64,000 nt of DNA from Polaromonas vacuolata (GCF_012584515.1 NZ_CP051461.1:3467501-3531500); one strand, 5' to 3'; positions 9,411 to 21,116 are shown, counted from the stretch's first letter. The notes: generated by a model from the sequence alone, not told the origin. Numbers and translations are program-made.

Positions 9411-10241
9411 ATGAGTAACAACACACGTTCCAACCATATCGCCTTCATTGGTGGCGGCAATATGGCCAGCGCCATCATTGGCGGCCTATTAAAACAAGGC
9501 CTGCTACCGGCACAAATTCAAGTCATAGAACCGTTCGAAGCCCAACGCCTCAAACTAGTCTCGCAATTCGGTATTGAAGTCCATGCCGCTCCTAGCGACT
9601 CACTACTGATAGCCGACATGTTGGTGTGGGCCGTCAAACCGCAAATGTTCCGAGAAGCGGCAATGCAAACTTGCAGCCACTGTCCAAAGGCCTTGCACCT
9701 CAGCGTAGCCGCCGGTGTGCGCTCAGACAGCATTGCCCACTGGCTAGACAGTCAATCTATAGTGCGCGCTATGCCGAACACCCCAGCACTGGTCGGCAAA
9801 GGCATGACGGCGCTTTACGCGCGCAATGCCGTTACGCCGACACAAAAACAGCTGGTCGATAGTGTCATCGCCACCACCGGAGCGTTTCTTTGGCTGGATG
9901 ACGAAACCCAGCTAGACGCCGTAACCGCGCTTTCTGGCTCTGGGCCCGCTTATGTGTTTTACTTTATCGAGTCCATGGTCGAAGCCGGCGTACAAATGGG
10001 TTTGAGCGCCGCGCAAGCACAGCAACTTGCCATAGGCACGTTTGTCGGCGCCTCCGAGCTGGCCAGTACATCATCAGAGTCACCCCAAATACTGCGTGAA
10101 CGCGTGACATCCAAAGGCGGCACTACCTATGCGGCACTTAACTCTATGGAGCAAGACGGCGTCAAAGCGTTGTTTATACGCGCCATGCAAGCGGCCAAGC
10201 AACGTGCTACAGCGCTTGGCACCGAATTTGGGATGCCATAA
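9411..10241 (+). CDS. proC: pyrroline-5-carboxylate reductase
   Basis: 276 residues. Reduces pyrroline-5-carboxylate to proline with NAD(P)H, the last step of proline synthesis. N-terminal Rossmann motif IAFIGGGNMASAIIGGLL (residues about 8-26). C-terminal dimerisation/catalytic domain with SGSGPAYVFYFIESMVEAG and the family signature RVTSKGGTTYAAL. Stands alone and is divergent from the ribosomal block. No strong Shine-Dalgarno sequence is seen before the ATG. Confidence 0.97.
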   Translation: MSNNTRSNHIAFIGGGNMASAIIGGLLKQGLLPAQIQVIEPFEAQRLKLVSQFGIEVHAAPSDSLLIADMLVWAVKPQMFREAAMQTCSHCPKALHLSVAAGVRSDSIAHWLDSQSIVRAMPNTPALVGKGMTALYARNAVTPTQKQLVDSVIATTGAFLWLDDETQLDAVTALSGSGPAYVFYFIESMVEAGVQMGLSAAQAQQLAIGTFVGASELASTSSESPQILRERVTSKGGTTYAALNSMEQDGVKALFIRAMQAAKQRATALGTEFGMP

Positions 10242-10380
10242 AACTTTATACGCAGAGCAGTCAACCACCGCCAGCGAGCCGGCGTTAAAGATAGGTGTTG
10301 AAGCAGCCGTTAACCAGTCGCAGGACTGTCGCTACAGCAGCACAGACGCTAAGTCCATGTTCCATCCACCGGAGTCCATC

Positions 10381-10644
10381 ATGAAGAAATTTCTCTCTGT
10401 ACTTGCCAGCGCAATCGTTCTGGCTCTGCCGCTGACCGTGATTTCCACCCCAGCTGCAGCCCAGACTCCCGCCACTGCAGCTACACCCGCTACTGCCGCT
10501 ACTGCCGCTACTGCAAAAGTTGAAAAATCAGCCCCGGTGCAAGCGCAAAAACCAGCCATGGAAACCAAGAAAAAAGCTGCCGGCAAACAAAAAGCTAAGC
10601 GCACAACTAAGAAAACAGCAGCTAAAAAAACAGCTACTAGCTAA
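10381..10644 (+). CDS. small exported Ala/Lys-rich protein
   Basis: 87 residues. A signal peptide is evident (MKKFLSVLASAIVLALPLTV then STPAAAQ, cleavage likely after AAA or AQ). The mature part starts with repeats of ATPATA/ATAAT type and ends in a lysine-rich histone-H1-like tail (KKKAAGKQKAKRTTKKTAAKK). The ATG at 10381 is preferred because it begins the signal peptide. The frame is open upstream but without signal. A strong terminator follows at once, so this is a monocistronic gene. Function unknown; a periplasmic polycation binding nucleic acid, LPS or peptidoglycan is only a guess. Confidence 0.75.
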   Translation: MKKFLSVLASAIVLALPLTVISTPAAAQTPATAATPATAATAATAKVEKSAPVQAQKPAMETKKKAAGKQKAKRTTKKTAAKKTATS

Positions 10645-10660
10645 TCAGCGTTGAAAATAA

Positions 10661-10690
10661 AAAAAAAACCTCTGCAAAGAGGTTTTTTTT
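10661..10690. terminator. bidirectional Rho-independent terminator
   Basis: AAAAAAAACCTCT-GCAA-AGAGGTTTTTTTT: a 5-bp GC-containing stem flanked by eight A and eight T. It lies between the convergent small exported protein gene and ubiA and can serve both. Confidence 0.9.
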
Positions 10691-10715
10691 CGTCCCTAAA
10701 TTAGCTTAGATGTAG

Positions 10716-11567
10716 TCAGCTCAAAGCCAAAGCCAAGCCAAGAAACAGCGTCAGTCCAATCCAATGATTTAGACGAAAAGCTTTGAAGCAATCATCTCGC
10801 TCACGCTTACGAATAAGCCACACCAGTCGCAAGGACTGAAGCAAAGCTGCCGCAATCGCCAGCAAATAGATCACAGAGTTGACCATGGACCATAAGCTCA
10901 AAGTCCAGATCACCAAATAGGCCAAATAACTAAACAGTATGAAGGCCACATCGAAACGGCCTAGCGTGATGGCCGAGGTCTTCATACCAATCAACAAATC
11001 GTCATCCCTATCGACCATCGCGTACTCGGTGTCATAGGCAATAACCCAAAACAAATTACCCAGTAAAAGCAGCCAAGCTAGGGTCGGCACTGCGCCTTGC
11101 ACAGCGGCAAAAGCCATAGGTATGCCAAAACTAAAAGCCACGCCCAGAACTGCTTGGGGCATAGAGATAAAGCGCTTCGCAAAAGGGTAGAGCAAAGTCA
11201 ACGCCAAGGCTGCAAAAGACCAGTAAATCGTCGCCCGATTAGTGGTGAGAACCAAACCAAAAGCTAACAGCGCTAGTACGCCGCCTAGTGCAAGCGCTTC
11301 AGTCACCGAGAGTTTGCCACTCGTCACTGGCCGCAGTGCGGTGCGTTTAACGTGGCGATCAAAATCACGATCAGCGACGTCATTCAGGCAGCACCCAGCG
11401 CTGCGCATAAGAATGGTGCCTAAAGTAAATACCAAAACCAAATGCCAGCCTGGAAAGCCGCCCGCTGCCAGCCACAAAGCCGATAGCGTGGGCCAAAGCA
11501 GTAGTAGCCAGCCGGCCGGCCGGTCCCAGCGTACTAGCTGCAAATAGAGCTTGGCCTTGGCCTTCAC
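10716..11567 (-). CDS. ubiA: 4-hydroxybenzoate octaprenyltransferase
   Basis: About 283 residues, membrane-embedded, with some eight helices. It prenylates 4-hydroxybenzoate in ubiquinone synthesis. Two aspartate-rich motifs bind the polyprenyl diphosphate through magnesium: NDVADRDFD and [13 protein letters not shown]. The GTG at 11567 overlaps the dps stop as GTGA, a classic coupled start, and puts the protein start ([20 protein letters not shown]) where the family begins. An ATG at 11594 would lengthen it by 9 residues and overlap dps by 31 bases. Neither start has a clear Shine-Dalgarno sequence. Confidence 0.93.
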   Translation of the reverse strand: MKAKAKLYLQLVRWDRPAGWLLLLWPTLSALWLAAGGFPGWHLVLVFTLGTILMRSAGCCLNDVADRDFDRHVKRTALRPVTSGKLSVTEALALGGVLALLAFGLVLTTNRATIYWSFAALALTLLYPFAKRFISMPQAVLGVAFSFGIPMAFAAVQGAVPTLAWLLLLGNLFWVIAYDTEYAMVDRDDDLLIGMKTSAITLGRFDVAFILFSYLAYLVIWTLSLWSMVNSVIYLLAIAAALLQSLRLVWLIRKRERDDCFKAFRLNHWIGLTLFLGLALALS

Positions 11568-12064
11568 TCTTCGAGCATTGAGCGCAGCATCCACGCGGTT
11601 TGCTCATGCACCGTCAGGCGCTGGGTCAGCAAGTCCGCGGTTGGCTCGTCGCCGGCTTTTTGCGCCAAAGGAAACAGTTCGCGCGCAGTGCGGGCAACCG
11701 CTTCGTGGCCCTTGACCAAAATACGCACCATCTCTAGAGCCTTTGGCGGCACGGGCGGCGCATCTGGCACTGTGGCCATCGCGCTGAACTGTGCGTAGGA
11801 GCCAGGCGCAGCATGACCTAGCGAGCGGATACGCTCTGCCACTGGATCAACCGCAGCCCACAGCTCGGTGTACTGACCCATGAACATCTGGTGCAAGGTA
11901 TTAAACATAGGACCAGTCACATTCCAATGGAAATTGTGCGTGGTCAGGTACAAGGTGTAGGTATCGGCAAGCACATGGCTAAGGCCTTTGGCGATAGCGG
12001 CCCGATCTGCTTCATCGATACCAATATTGATGGCGGGTGCAGGTTTGAAGTCAGTTTTTGACAT
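11564..12064 (-). CDS. dps: Dps-family ferritin-like DNA-protection protein
   Basis: 166 residues. Dodecameric mini-ferritin that oxidises and stores iron and protects DNA from peroxide. The inter-subunit ferroxidase residues are visible in [15 protein letters not shown] (His, Trp) and the following [19 protein letters not shown] (Asp, Glu). The N-terminus lacks the long lysine tail of E. coli Dps, so DNA binding may be weak. AAGGAAG ribosome binding site upstream. Sits directly downstream of oxyR, a known regulator of dps, and is coupled to ubiA. Confidence 0.93.
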   Translation of the reverse strand: MSKTDFKPAPAINIGIDEADRAAIAKGLSHVLADTYTLYLTTHNFHWNVTGPMFNTLHQMFMGQYTELWAAVDPVAERIRSLGHAAPGSYAQFSAMATVPDAPPVPPKALEMVRILVKGHEAVARTARELFPLAQKAGDEPTADLLTQRLTVHEQTAWMLRSMLEE

Positions 12065-12121
12065 TATTTCTTCCTTTTAGTTAAAAATACTGGTTAAAGT
12101 TTATTTTAAGAACATAGCAAA

Positions 12122-12143
12122 GTCCTGTGCTTTAGCTCAGGAC
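12122..12143 (-). terminator. possible terminator hairpin overlapping the oxyR stop
   Basis: On the minus strand GTCCTG-AGCTAAAGCA-CAGGAC is followed by TTTGCT. The 6-bp stem spans the oxyR stop codon and precedes dps. The T run is short, so it may only attenuate read-through. Confidence 0.4.
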
Positions 12144-13126
12144 AGTCGGTTTACACCCGGCAAATCGCAGGCATAAATGGCGTTGCGCAATTCGGCAATT
12201 GCCTCATAGCGGGTAAAGCTGTGTCGCCAAGCCAGCACCACACGCCGGCTCGGTACATGGCCTTCAAATGGCAAATAGGTAATTAGCGCCGGTTGCTCGG
12301 CAGGCACAGCAGGTACTTCAGACTTAACAAGGCCGCTTTTCAGCGCAGCCTGAGCTGCCAGCGACTCTTTGGGCACACCCAACCGCGGCACCAAGGTAAT
12401 TCCCATGCCGGCCGAGACCATGTGCTTAATCGTCTCCAGCGATGAGCCTTCAAAGCTCTTATTGATACCGTCGGAGCTGCTGGAAAACCGCGCAAACTCC
12501 GGGCAAACCTCCAACACATGGTCACGAAAGCAATGGCCATTGCCCAGCAGCAACATAGTCTCTTTTTTGATTTCCTCTGCGGTAATAGAGTCCCGCGCAG
12601 CCAACCGATGGCCGCTAGGCACGGCAGCCATAAAAGGCTCATCGTACAAAGGTGCAATCGCCAAGTTATTGTCGGGGAAAGGCTCGGCCAGAATGGCGCA
12701 ATCTATCTCGCCATTACGCAGTTGATCAATCAGCTTGACAGTGAAGTTTTCCTGCAGCATCAAAGGCATTTGCGGTGTGCGGGCAATAACTTGGCGCACT
12801 AAGTCTGGCAGTAAGTAGGGACCAATCGTGTAGATCACGCCCAAACGCAACGCGCCCGAAAGCGGATCTTTGCCGCGCTTGGCGATTTCGCGTATGGCAT
12901 CGGCTTGCTCAAGCACGCTCTGCGCCTGACGCACGATTTCTTCTCCCAACGGGGTAATAGTGATTTCGTTGGCGCTGCGCTCGAACAATTTGACCTGTAA
13001 TTCTTCTTCTAGCTTTTTGATCGCTACGCTAAGCGTGGGCTGGGACACATGGCAGGCATCGGCAGCTTTGCCAAAATGGCGTTCACGCGCCACGGCCACA
13101 ATGTATTTAAGTTCGGTCAAAGTCAT
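12137..13126 (-). CDS. oxyR: peroxide-responsive LysR-type regulator OxyR
   Basis: 329 residues from the ATG at 13126. N-terminal winged helix (MTLTELKYIVAVARERHFGKAAD) and a LysR effector domain with the OxyR segment NGHCFRDHVLEVC. With this start the two cysteines are residues 199 and 208, exactly the redox pair of E. coli OxyR, which strongly supports both identity and start. A GTG at 13156 would add 10 residues. It activates catalase, peroxidase and dps genes on disulfide formation. dps is the next gene downstream and recG the next upstream. Confidence 0.97.
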   Translation of the reverse strand: MTLTELKYIVAVARERHFGKAADACHVSQPTLSVAIKKLEEELQVKLFERSANEITITPLGEEIVRQAQSVLEQADAIREIAKRGKDPLSGALRLGVIYTIGPYLLPDLVRQVIARTPQMPLMLQENFTVKLIDQLRNGEIDCAILAEPFPDNNLAIAPLYDEPFMAAVPSGHRLAARDSITAEEIKKETMLLLGNGHCFRDHVLEVCPEFARFSSSSDGINKSFEGSSLETIKHMVSAGMGITLVPRLGVPKESLAAQAALKSGLVKSEVPAVPAEQPALITYLPFEGHVPSRRVVLAWRHSFTRYEAIAELRNAIYACDLPGVNRLS

Positions 13127-13177
13127 TTGGCGATTGTCATACATTTGATGCAGCACACTTGAGCGGCGGGCCTCTTC

Positions 13178-15355
13178 TTAGGCTTTGAGATAGTCAGACT
13201 TTGCACCCAGCCAACGCAAGATGTGGCGCTGCACCAGTCCGGGATGGCTTTCAAGCAATTGCGGCGCAAGTGCACGGGCCCAAGCTAGCCACTGCGCATC
13301 TTCTTCCAAGTCGGCAAAACGCAGCAGCGATGCGCCCGACTGACGCGCGCCTAAAAACTCACCCGGGCCACGGATTTCTAGGTCGCGTCTGGCGATTTCA
13401 AAACCATCATTCGTTTCAACCATGGCTTTTAGACGCGCCCTAGCCGTCTCACCCAGTCGCGGCGCATCGCCGGTGCTGTAGAGCAGCACACAAGCCGAAG
13501 CCGCCGCGCCACGCCCTACCCGGCCGCGCAACTGATGCAATTGGCTCAGGCCAAAGCGCTCAGCATGCTCAATCACCATCAAACTCGCGTTCGGAACATC
13601 AACCCCAACCTCAATCACCGTGGTGCTCACCAACACCGACATTTGGCCTTGATTAAACAAAGCCATGCGGGCTTTTTTCTCCGCCGTTGGCATACGTGAA
13701 TGCAGCAGACCGACCATGGCATCAGGCAGGGCGGCACTCAAAAGCTCATGGGTTTCGGTGGCGTTAACCAAGTCGATTGACTCGCTCTCCTCTATCAAAG
13801 GGCAGACCCAATAAACCTGTCGGCCTTGTTCGACTTGAGCGCGTATGCGATCTATCACCTCGTCTCGGCGCGCATCATTCACAACGCGGGTGATGATGGG
13901 CGTGCGGCCTGGCGGCAATTCATCAATCGTCGAGACGTCCAAGTCGGCGTAATAACTCATGGCCAAGGTGCGCGGAATCGGCGTGGCCGTCATCATCAAC
14001 AAATGGGGTTCCTGCCCACCATCGGTCATCTTGCTGCGCAGCGCCAGCCGCTGAGCGACGCCAAAGCGGTGCTGCTCGTCAATAATGGCCAGCGCCAGAT
14101 TTTTAAACTTGACTTTGTCTTGAATCACCGCGTGCGTGCCTATGACCAAGCCGGCCTCGCCGCTGGCAATCATGGCCAAAGCCTCGCGTCTGGCCTTGGT
14201 TTTTTGGCTACCGGTGAGCCAAGCGGTTTTAATGCCCAGCGGCTCCAGCCAGCTAATGAGTTTGCTGAAATGCTGTTCGGCCAAAATCTCCGTTGGCGCC
14301 ATCAACGCGCACTGCCAACCGGCATCTATGCAGCGCGCCGCAGCCAGCGCCGCCACCACGGTTTTGCCAGAGCCCACATCGCCTTGCAGCAGCCGGTGCA
14401 TGGGAATTTGTTTTTGCAGATCTTCGGCGATCTCGTCGCCCACCCGCTGCTGCGCCTGTGTCAATTGAAACGGCAGACCTTCTTGCAATTGCGCCTGCAA
14501 CGAAGTGTGCAAATCAACGCCCTTCTTGCCCTTGTTTTGCGGTGACCCAGCCAGCGGCGGCGCACGCATGGCGGCGCGCACGCGTCTGGCTTGCAATTGC
14601 GAAAGCTGTTGGGCCAACAATTCTTCGGCCTTTAAGCGCTGCCACGCTGGATGACGACGATCCTCCAATATCGCCAGCCCCGCGTCTGGCTTGGGGTGAT
14701 GCATAAACTGCAAGGCCTCGCGCAAGCTCCAGATTTCTGCGGGCAATTCGCGATTTAAAAAAGCCGCCGGAATCGTCTCCGCCAAATCAGCACGCGCCAA
14801 GCCGCTCAGCACTGCCTTGCGCAAATAGCTTTGCGGCAAGCCGGCCACAGTGGAATACACCGGTGTGAGCGAGCCCGGCAACTCGCCACCGGCGAGCTTA
14901 AAGCTGGGATGAACCATCTCCCGGCCCACAAAGCCGCCGCGCATCTCGCCGCGTGCTCTGACTCTGGCGCCCACACTCAGGGTTTTTTGATGCGACGGGT
15001 AAAAATTAAGAAAGCGCAGCACGCAGCTGTCGCTCCCGTCATCTATCGTCACGCGCAACTGACGCCGCGAATTTAAGCTGATCTGGCTGTCGGTGACAAC
15101 GCCTTCGACCTGAACCAACTCGCCGTGGCGGGCTTGCGCGATGGCGATGATTTGGGTCTCATCCTCATAGCGCAAAGGCAGGTGCAGGGCTAGTTCAATG
15201 TCAGTGCGCAGACCGAGCTTTTCTAGCGACTTTTGCGCATGCGATTTGGCGACTGGTTTGGGCGCAGCTTTTTCAACTGTCGTAGTCGGTCCGGCTGCCG
15301 CTTGCGGAAGATCAAAGGCATTGGCAGAGGGGTCGCGTTTAGCGGCTGGCGGCAT
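13178..15355 (-). CDS. recG: ATP-dependent DNA helicase RecG
   Basis: 725 residues. Remodels stalled forks and Holliday junctions. N-terminal wedge/OB domain (about 70-200), then SF2 motor with Walker A QGDVGSGKTVVAALAA, DEQH box (IIDEQHRFGV), motif III MTATPIPRT and C-terminal motifs STTVIEVGVDVPNA and QLRGRVGRG. An Ala/Pro/Lys-rich N-terminal extension of about 35 residues precedes the conserved part. The recG-oxyR order with a short gap (51 bases) suggests shared transcription. Divergent from queA with 17 bases between start codons. Confidence 0.97.
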   Translation of the reverse strand: MPPAAKRDPSANAFDLPQAAAGPTTTVEKAAPKPVAKSHAQKSLEKLGLRTDIELALHLPLRYEDETQIIAIAQARHGELVQVEGVVTDSQISLNSRRQLRVTIDDGSDSCVLRFLNFYPSHQKTLSVGARVRARGEMRGGFVGREMVHPSFKLAGGELPGSLTPVYSTVAGLPQSYLRKAVLSGLARADLAETIPAAFLNRELPAEIWSLREALQFMHHPKPDAGLAILEDRRHPAWQRLKAEELLAQQLSQLQARRVRAAMRAPPLAGSPQNKGKKGVDLHTSLQAQLQEGLPFQLTQAQQRVGDEIAEDLQKQIPMHRLLQGDVGSGKTVVAALAAARCIDAGWQCALMAPTEILAEQHFSKLISWLEPLGIKTAWLTGSQKTKARREALAMIASGEAGLVIGTHAVIQDKVKFKNLALAIIDEQHRFGVAQRLALRSKMTDGGQEPHLLMMTATPIPRTLAMSYYADLDVSTIDELPPGRTPIITRVVNDARRDEVIDRIRAQVEQGRQVYWVCPLIEESESIDLVNATETHELLSAALPDAMVGLLHSRMPTAEKKARMALFNQGQMSVLVSTTVIEVGVDVPNASLMVIEHAERFGLSQLHQLRGRVGRGAAASACVLLYSTGDAPRLGETARARLKAMVETNDGFEIARRDLEIRGPGEFLGARQSGASLLRFADLEEDAQWLAWARALAPQLLESHPGLVQRHILRWLGAKSDYLKA

Positions 15356-15372
15356 GGGACAATTGTGCCTCT

Positions 15373-17594
<2,222 letters not shown>

Positions 17595-17597
17595 GCC

Positions 17598-18839
17598 ATG
17601 AATATCAATCTGCAACGCTGGGTAGACCGCTGGGTCGGCATTCCCCTGTGCGCTGGCGTCTCGCTGTTTGAATCCATCAAGCAGGGCTTGGTAAAAGCCA
17701 AGGCCGAAAAAGTCATCACACCTGAGCCGCGCGCCATCGTCGTGATACTGCTCTCGGAAATGGGCAGCTTGGTGCTGGCCCACGACATGTTTATGCGCCT
17801 CAAACAGCGCTACCCAAACGCCACACTGCACGCCTTGCTGTTTGGTAAAAACCGCGAAATTCTAGACTTGATGCAGGTGATGGACCCCGCCAACGTACAC
17901 ACCGTTGACGACAAATCGCTGACCGGTCTGCTCAGCAGCTTGTGGCAGGCCGTGGGCGAACTACGCCGCGCCAAAATCGATGTGGCGATTGACTGCGAGT
18001 TGTTCTCGCGCATCAGTAGCTTGCTGTCTTTCGCCAGTGGCGCAGCGCTGCGGGTAGGCTTTCACCGCCGCACACAAGAAGGCTTGTACCGCGGCTCCCA
18101 CATCAACCGCCGTGTGCCCTACAACCCGTATCAACACATCAGCGCGCAGTTTTTGACCTTGGCCCGCGCCATTGAGTCGACCGCTAACCCCCGCTCCAAG
18201 CTGGCCACTACCGTGACACTCGCGGCCAAGCCAGCGCCACAGGTTGAACTCGACGCCGCACTCATCACGGGCATAAGCCAGCGCTTGGCCCAAGACTTCC
18301 CCGCTATTGCCGGCAAACCGCTGGTACTGGTCTACCCAGGCGGCGGCATCTTACCGATACGCGCTTGGCCGCTGGCGTCTTACGCCGCACTTTGCGAAGG
18401 ACTGGTCGCCGATGGTTGCGCCGTCGCTGTAATTGGCCTAAAAGACGACCGCTTGCTGGCGCAGCAATTGGTAGCCGATGTCAAACAATCGTCAAACAGC
18501 ACGGCAGTCATTGACCTGACCGGCTACACCCGCTCGATTGCCGAGTTGCTAGCGCTGTTTCATGTGGCGCGTCTTTTGGTGACCAATGACGGCGGCCCAG
18601 GCCAGTTCGCAACCTTGACACCAATCTGGACCTTGATGCTGTTTGGCCCCGAAACCCCGGCCTTGTATGCACCGCTGACGCCGCGCTGCTATTCGTTTTA
18701 CAGCCAATACCCTTGCTCGCCGTGCCTGACGGCGTACAACCACCGCAGCTCGTTTTGCGATGGCGACAATCAGTGCCTCAAAGTCATTGCACCAGAACAA
18801 GTGTTGTCCAAGTCACGCGAGTGCTTGGCCCAAAGCTGA
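17598..18839 (+). CDS. glycosyltransferase family 9 protein (heptosyltransferase-like)
   Basis: 413 residues with a GT-B fold. N-terminal half contains AIVVILLSEMGSLVLAHDMFMRLKQRYP. The C-terminal half has the nucleotide-sugar site YPGGGILPIRAWPLASYAAL and VTNDGGPGQFA. A Cys-containing segment near the end (YPCSPCLTAYNHRSSFCDGDNQC) resembles other family 9 members. Starts 3 bases after tgt stops and overlaps the GtrA gene by one base (TGATG), so all are likely one transcript. Acceptor unknown; LPS core or another surface glycan is likely. Confidence 0.85.
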   Translation: MNINLQRWVDRWVGIPLCAGVSLFESIKQGLVKAKAEKVITPEPRAIVVILLSEMGSLVLAHDMFMRLKQRYPNATLHALLFGKNREILDLMQVMDPANVHTVDDKSLTGLLSSLWQAVGELRRAKIDVAIDCELFSRISSLLSFASGAALRVGFHRRTQEGLYRGSHINRRVPYNPYQHISAQFLTLARAIESTANPRSKLATTVTLAAKPAPQVELDAALITGISQRLAQDFPAIAGKPLVLVYPGGGILPIRAWPLASYAALCEGLVADGCAVAVIGLKDDRLLAQQLVADVKQSSNSTAVIDLTGYTRSIAELLALFHVARLLVTNDGGPGQFATLTPIWTLMLFGPETPALYAPLTPRCYSFYSQYPCSPCLTAYNHRSSFCDGDNQCLKVIAPEQVLSKSRECLAQS

Positions 18840-19360
18840 TGTCGGCGCTGCGCGATCTAGGTGAAAAACTCATCCTCCTGCTGCCGGCAAAACTCCAGCC
18901 CATGGCGCGTTGGCGCTTTATAAAGTTTGGCATGGTGGGCGCGAGCGGCACGGTGATTAATCTGGCCGTACTGTTTGCGGCGCAGGAGTATTTGTTCCAA
19001 AACATCGCCGACTTTCACACCCGGCTGAACTACTCGATAGCGCTGGCCATCAGCTTAGCGACGATTAGCAACTTTTACTGGAACCGGCGCCTGACTTGGC
19101 GTGATCGCAGGGCGAACACTGAGTCGCCAGCCATGCTGCTGTTTTTCAAATACGTCGCCGCCGCGGCGCTGTCGATTGCGGTGCAGTCGCTACTGACCAA
19201 GTGGCTAGCCATGCATATGCACTACATGGTGGCCAATTTAGTGGCGATTGTTTTGGCCAGTGTTTGCAATTATCTGGCCAACGACAAAATGACTTTTCGC
19301 CGTAAGGCCAATGCCGCTATCAAACCTAAAGCCCGCGATGAAACAAAGCCAAAGCACTGA
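18839..19360 (+). CDS. GtrA family membrane protein
   Basis: 173 residues with four hydrophobic segments: KFGMVGASGTVINLAVLFAA (about 31-50), SIALAISLATISNFYWNRRLTW (68-90), FKYVAAAALSIAVQSLLT and VANLVAIVLASVCNYLAND. The FGMVGASGTVIN and NFYWNRRLTW motifs are those of GtrA proteins, thought to flip or hand on polyprenyl-linked sugars. The start at 18839 overlaps the preceding stop. The following family 39 gene begins inside its last codons. Confidence 0.88.
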   Translation: MSALRDLGEKLILLLPAKLQPMARWRFIKFGMVGASGTVINLAVLFAAQEYLFQNIADFHTRLNYSIALAISLATISNFYWNRRLTWRDRRANTESPAMLLFFKYVAAAALSIAVQSLLTKWLAMHMHYMVANLVAIVLASVCNYLANDKMTFRRKANAAIKPKARDETKPKH

Positions 19361-21116
19361 AAACAGCCGTCCCTCAAGTCACTTGATTTGGCTGGGACTA
19401 GCACTTGTCGTGGCCTTAGGATATTTGTTTGGCCTGGGCGGCGACCATATTCCGCGCAACGGTGACGAGCTGGTCTACGCGCATATTGCACGCCTAACTG
19501 CCGAAAGCGGTAACTGGCTGCCGCTGGTGAGCTCGTTCGACTTTATGCGCAACACCAAGCCACCGTTTTTGTTCTGGCAAGCCATGATTGCTGGCGGCTG
19601 GGGCGAGAATTGGTCCTTAATTAACCTGCGTTTACCGAGTATTTTTTACAGCTGGTCTATCGCCCTCATGGTGGGTTTACTGACGCGAAAAATCGTTCGT
19701 GAGCAGTCTGCGCCCAGCGCCGCATCAAACCAGCAGGCCTTGAAAATGGGCGCGATTGCGGCGATTGTCTACCTGTCCTTTTTCAGCAGCTACCGCTATG
19801 GCCGGCCCTATCTGACCAGCGCGCCCGAGACCTTTTGGCTGTGCGGCGTATTTTTTGCGATTGCCTGGTCGCCGGTCAAACTGCTGGCGTCGCGCTGGAA
19901 GTTTCCGCTACTCGCCGGCATAGCCATTGGCATTGGCTGCTTGTATAAATCCTTTGCCATGGTGGTTCCGGTCGGCTTTGGCTTGGCGCTGTGCTATCAA
20001 GTAGTCGGCGCCGGTAAAGCGCCGTGGCAACTGCTGCGGCCCGGCATAGTGACTGACGCCATTAAGGTGCTGGCGATTTGCGTCATTGCGCTGGCATTGT
20101 TCGGTCTGTGGTTTGCGATTGACCCGCAGCCGGGCGAAGTCTGGCGCGAGTTTGTGGTCGGCGAGAACGCTGGTAAATTCAAATCCGCACCCGGCTACTG
20201 GCATGTGGCGCTGGGCAGCGGCGGCATGCTGGTCATACTCACTGGCTACTTTTCTAACGCTGGCTTGTTGTTGCCCGTGTCCATTGGCATGGCGGTTGCG
20301 GCCTTTAAAAGCTGGCGCCGCAAAACTGCCGTCAGCCCAGCAGAAAAAATCATGTGGCTCTGGCTGCTGGCACTGGCGTTGGTGTTTATGCTGCCCAACC
20401 AACGCTCAACCCGTTACCTGATCGCGGCCATGCCAGCTTTAGGCGTGTTGATCGCGCTGTACTGGAGCCGCATAGGCAAAGTCTGGTTTGGCTTGACGCT
20501 GGTGCTGTGCGTGATCGGTTTACTGGTCATGGGCTTGATAGGCTATGGCGCAGTCACCGCCACCGACATGAAAGATATTTACTCGCCACTCTTTTGGCTT
20601 TATTTGCTGGCTGTATTACTCGCTTGCCTGCTAGGCATGGTCAGAAAAAACCTGACTCGCTCCATAGGCACGTTGGCCAGCTTTGCAATTTTGTTTTCTC
20701 TGGCTTGGGCTAGCGCGCCGTTTAATGGCGAGATCGGCAAGTTCAAAACCGAAACTGTTGCGTTGCTGCGCGGCCAAGTCGTACAAGTGCCCAGCAATTT
20801 CAACGGCCACTTTGAGCGCTACCAATTCATGCTGCCAGGCGCAAAAATTACGCCTTACTTCGCAGCCCAACCCGTCGATTTCGAGCCGGTTAATGCGTTG
20901 TTCAAAACCAGCCGTTACGCGCTGGTGCAGCGCCGCGTCGGAACGCCGCCTTGCAGCGACTGCCGCATTATTGACACGCGTTGGGACTTGCGTTCACGCC
21001 AAGACGAAAAGGACGGCACTATGGCGGCTTTCACATCGCCGCAGACTTATTTCTTTGCCCAAGAATATTTAGTCGAGAGCCTAAAGCCCACACCAACAGA
21101 GCCCGTAAAACCGTGA
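19311..21116 (+). CDS. ArnT-like glycosyltransferase family 39 membrane protein
   Basis: 601 residues (592 from the second ATG at 19338, which may be the true start). About 10-12 membrane segments. An early lumenal loop with HIPRNGDELVYAHIARLTAESG and SSFDFMRNTKPPFLFWQ corresponds to the acidic active-site loop of GT-C transferases such as ArnT, which take a polyprenyl-phosphate sugar to lipid A. The C-terminal periplasmic domain has paired cysteines (PPCSDC). Overlaps the GtrA gene, so donor flipping and transfer may be linked. The sugar is unknown. Confidence 0.82.
   Translation: MPLSNLKPAMKQSQSTENSRPSSHLIWLGLALVVALGYLFGLGGDHIPRNGDELVYAHIARLTAESGNWLPLVSSFDFMRNTKPPFLFWQAMIAGGWGENWSLINLRLPSIFYSWSIALMVGLLTRKIVREQSAPSAASNQQALKMGAIAAIVYLSFFSSYRYGRPYLTSAPETFWLCGVFFAIAWSPVKLLASRWKFPLLAGIAIGIGCLYKSFAMVVPVGFGLALCYQVVGAGKAPWQLLRPGIVTDAIKVLAICVIALALFGLWFAIDPQPGEVWREFVVGENAGKFKSAPGYWHVALGSGGMLVILTGYFSNAGLLLPVSIGMAVAAFKSWRRKTAVSPAEKIMWLWLLALALVFMLPNQRSTRYLIAAMPALGVLIALYWSRIGKVWFGLTLVLCVIGLLVMGLIGYGAVTATDMKDIYSPLFWLYLLAVLLACLLGMVRKNLTRSIGTLASFAILFSLAWASAPFNGEIGKFKTETVALLRGQVVQVPSNFNGHFERYQFMLPGAKITPYFAAQPVDFEPVNALFKTSRYALVQRRVGTPPCSDCRIIDTRWDLRSRQDEKDGTMAAFTSPQTYFFAQEYLVESLKPTPTEPVKP

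Noticed and set aside
13826..14545. Long open frame on the plus strand opposite recG.
   Set aside because: Antisense shadow of a well-supported recG; no ribosome binding site or recognisable protein.
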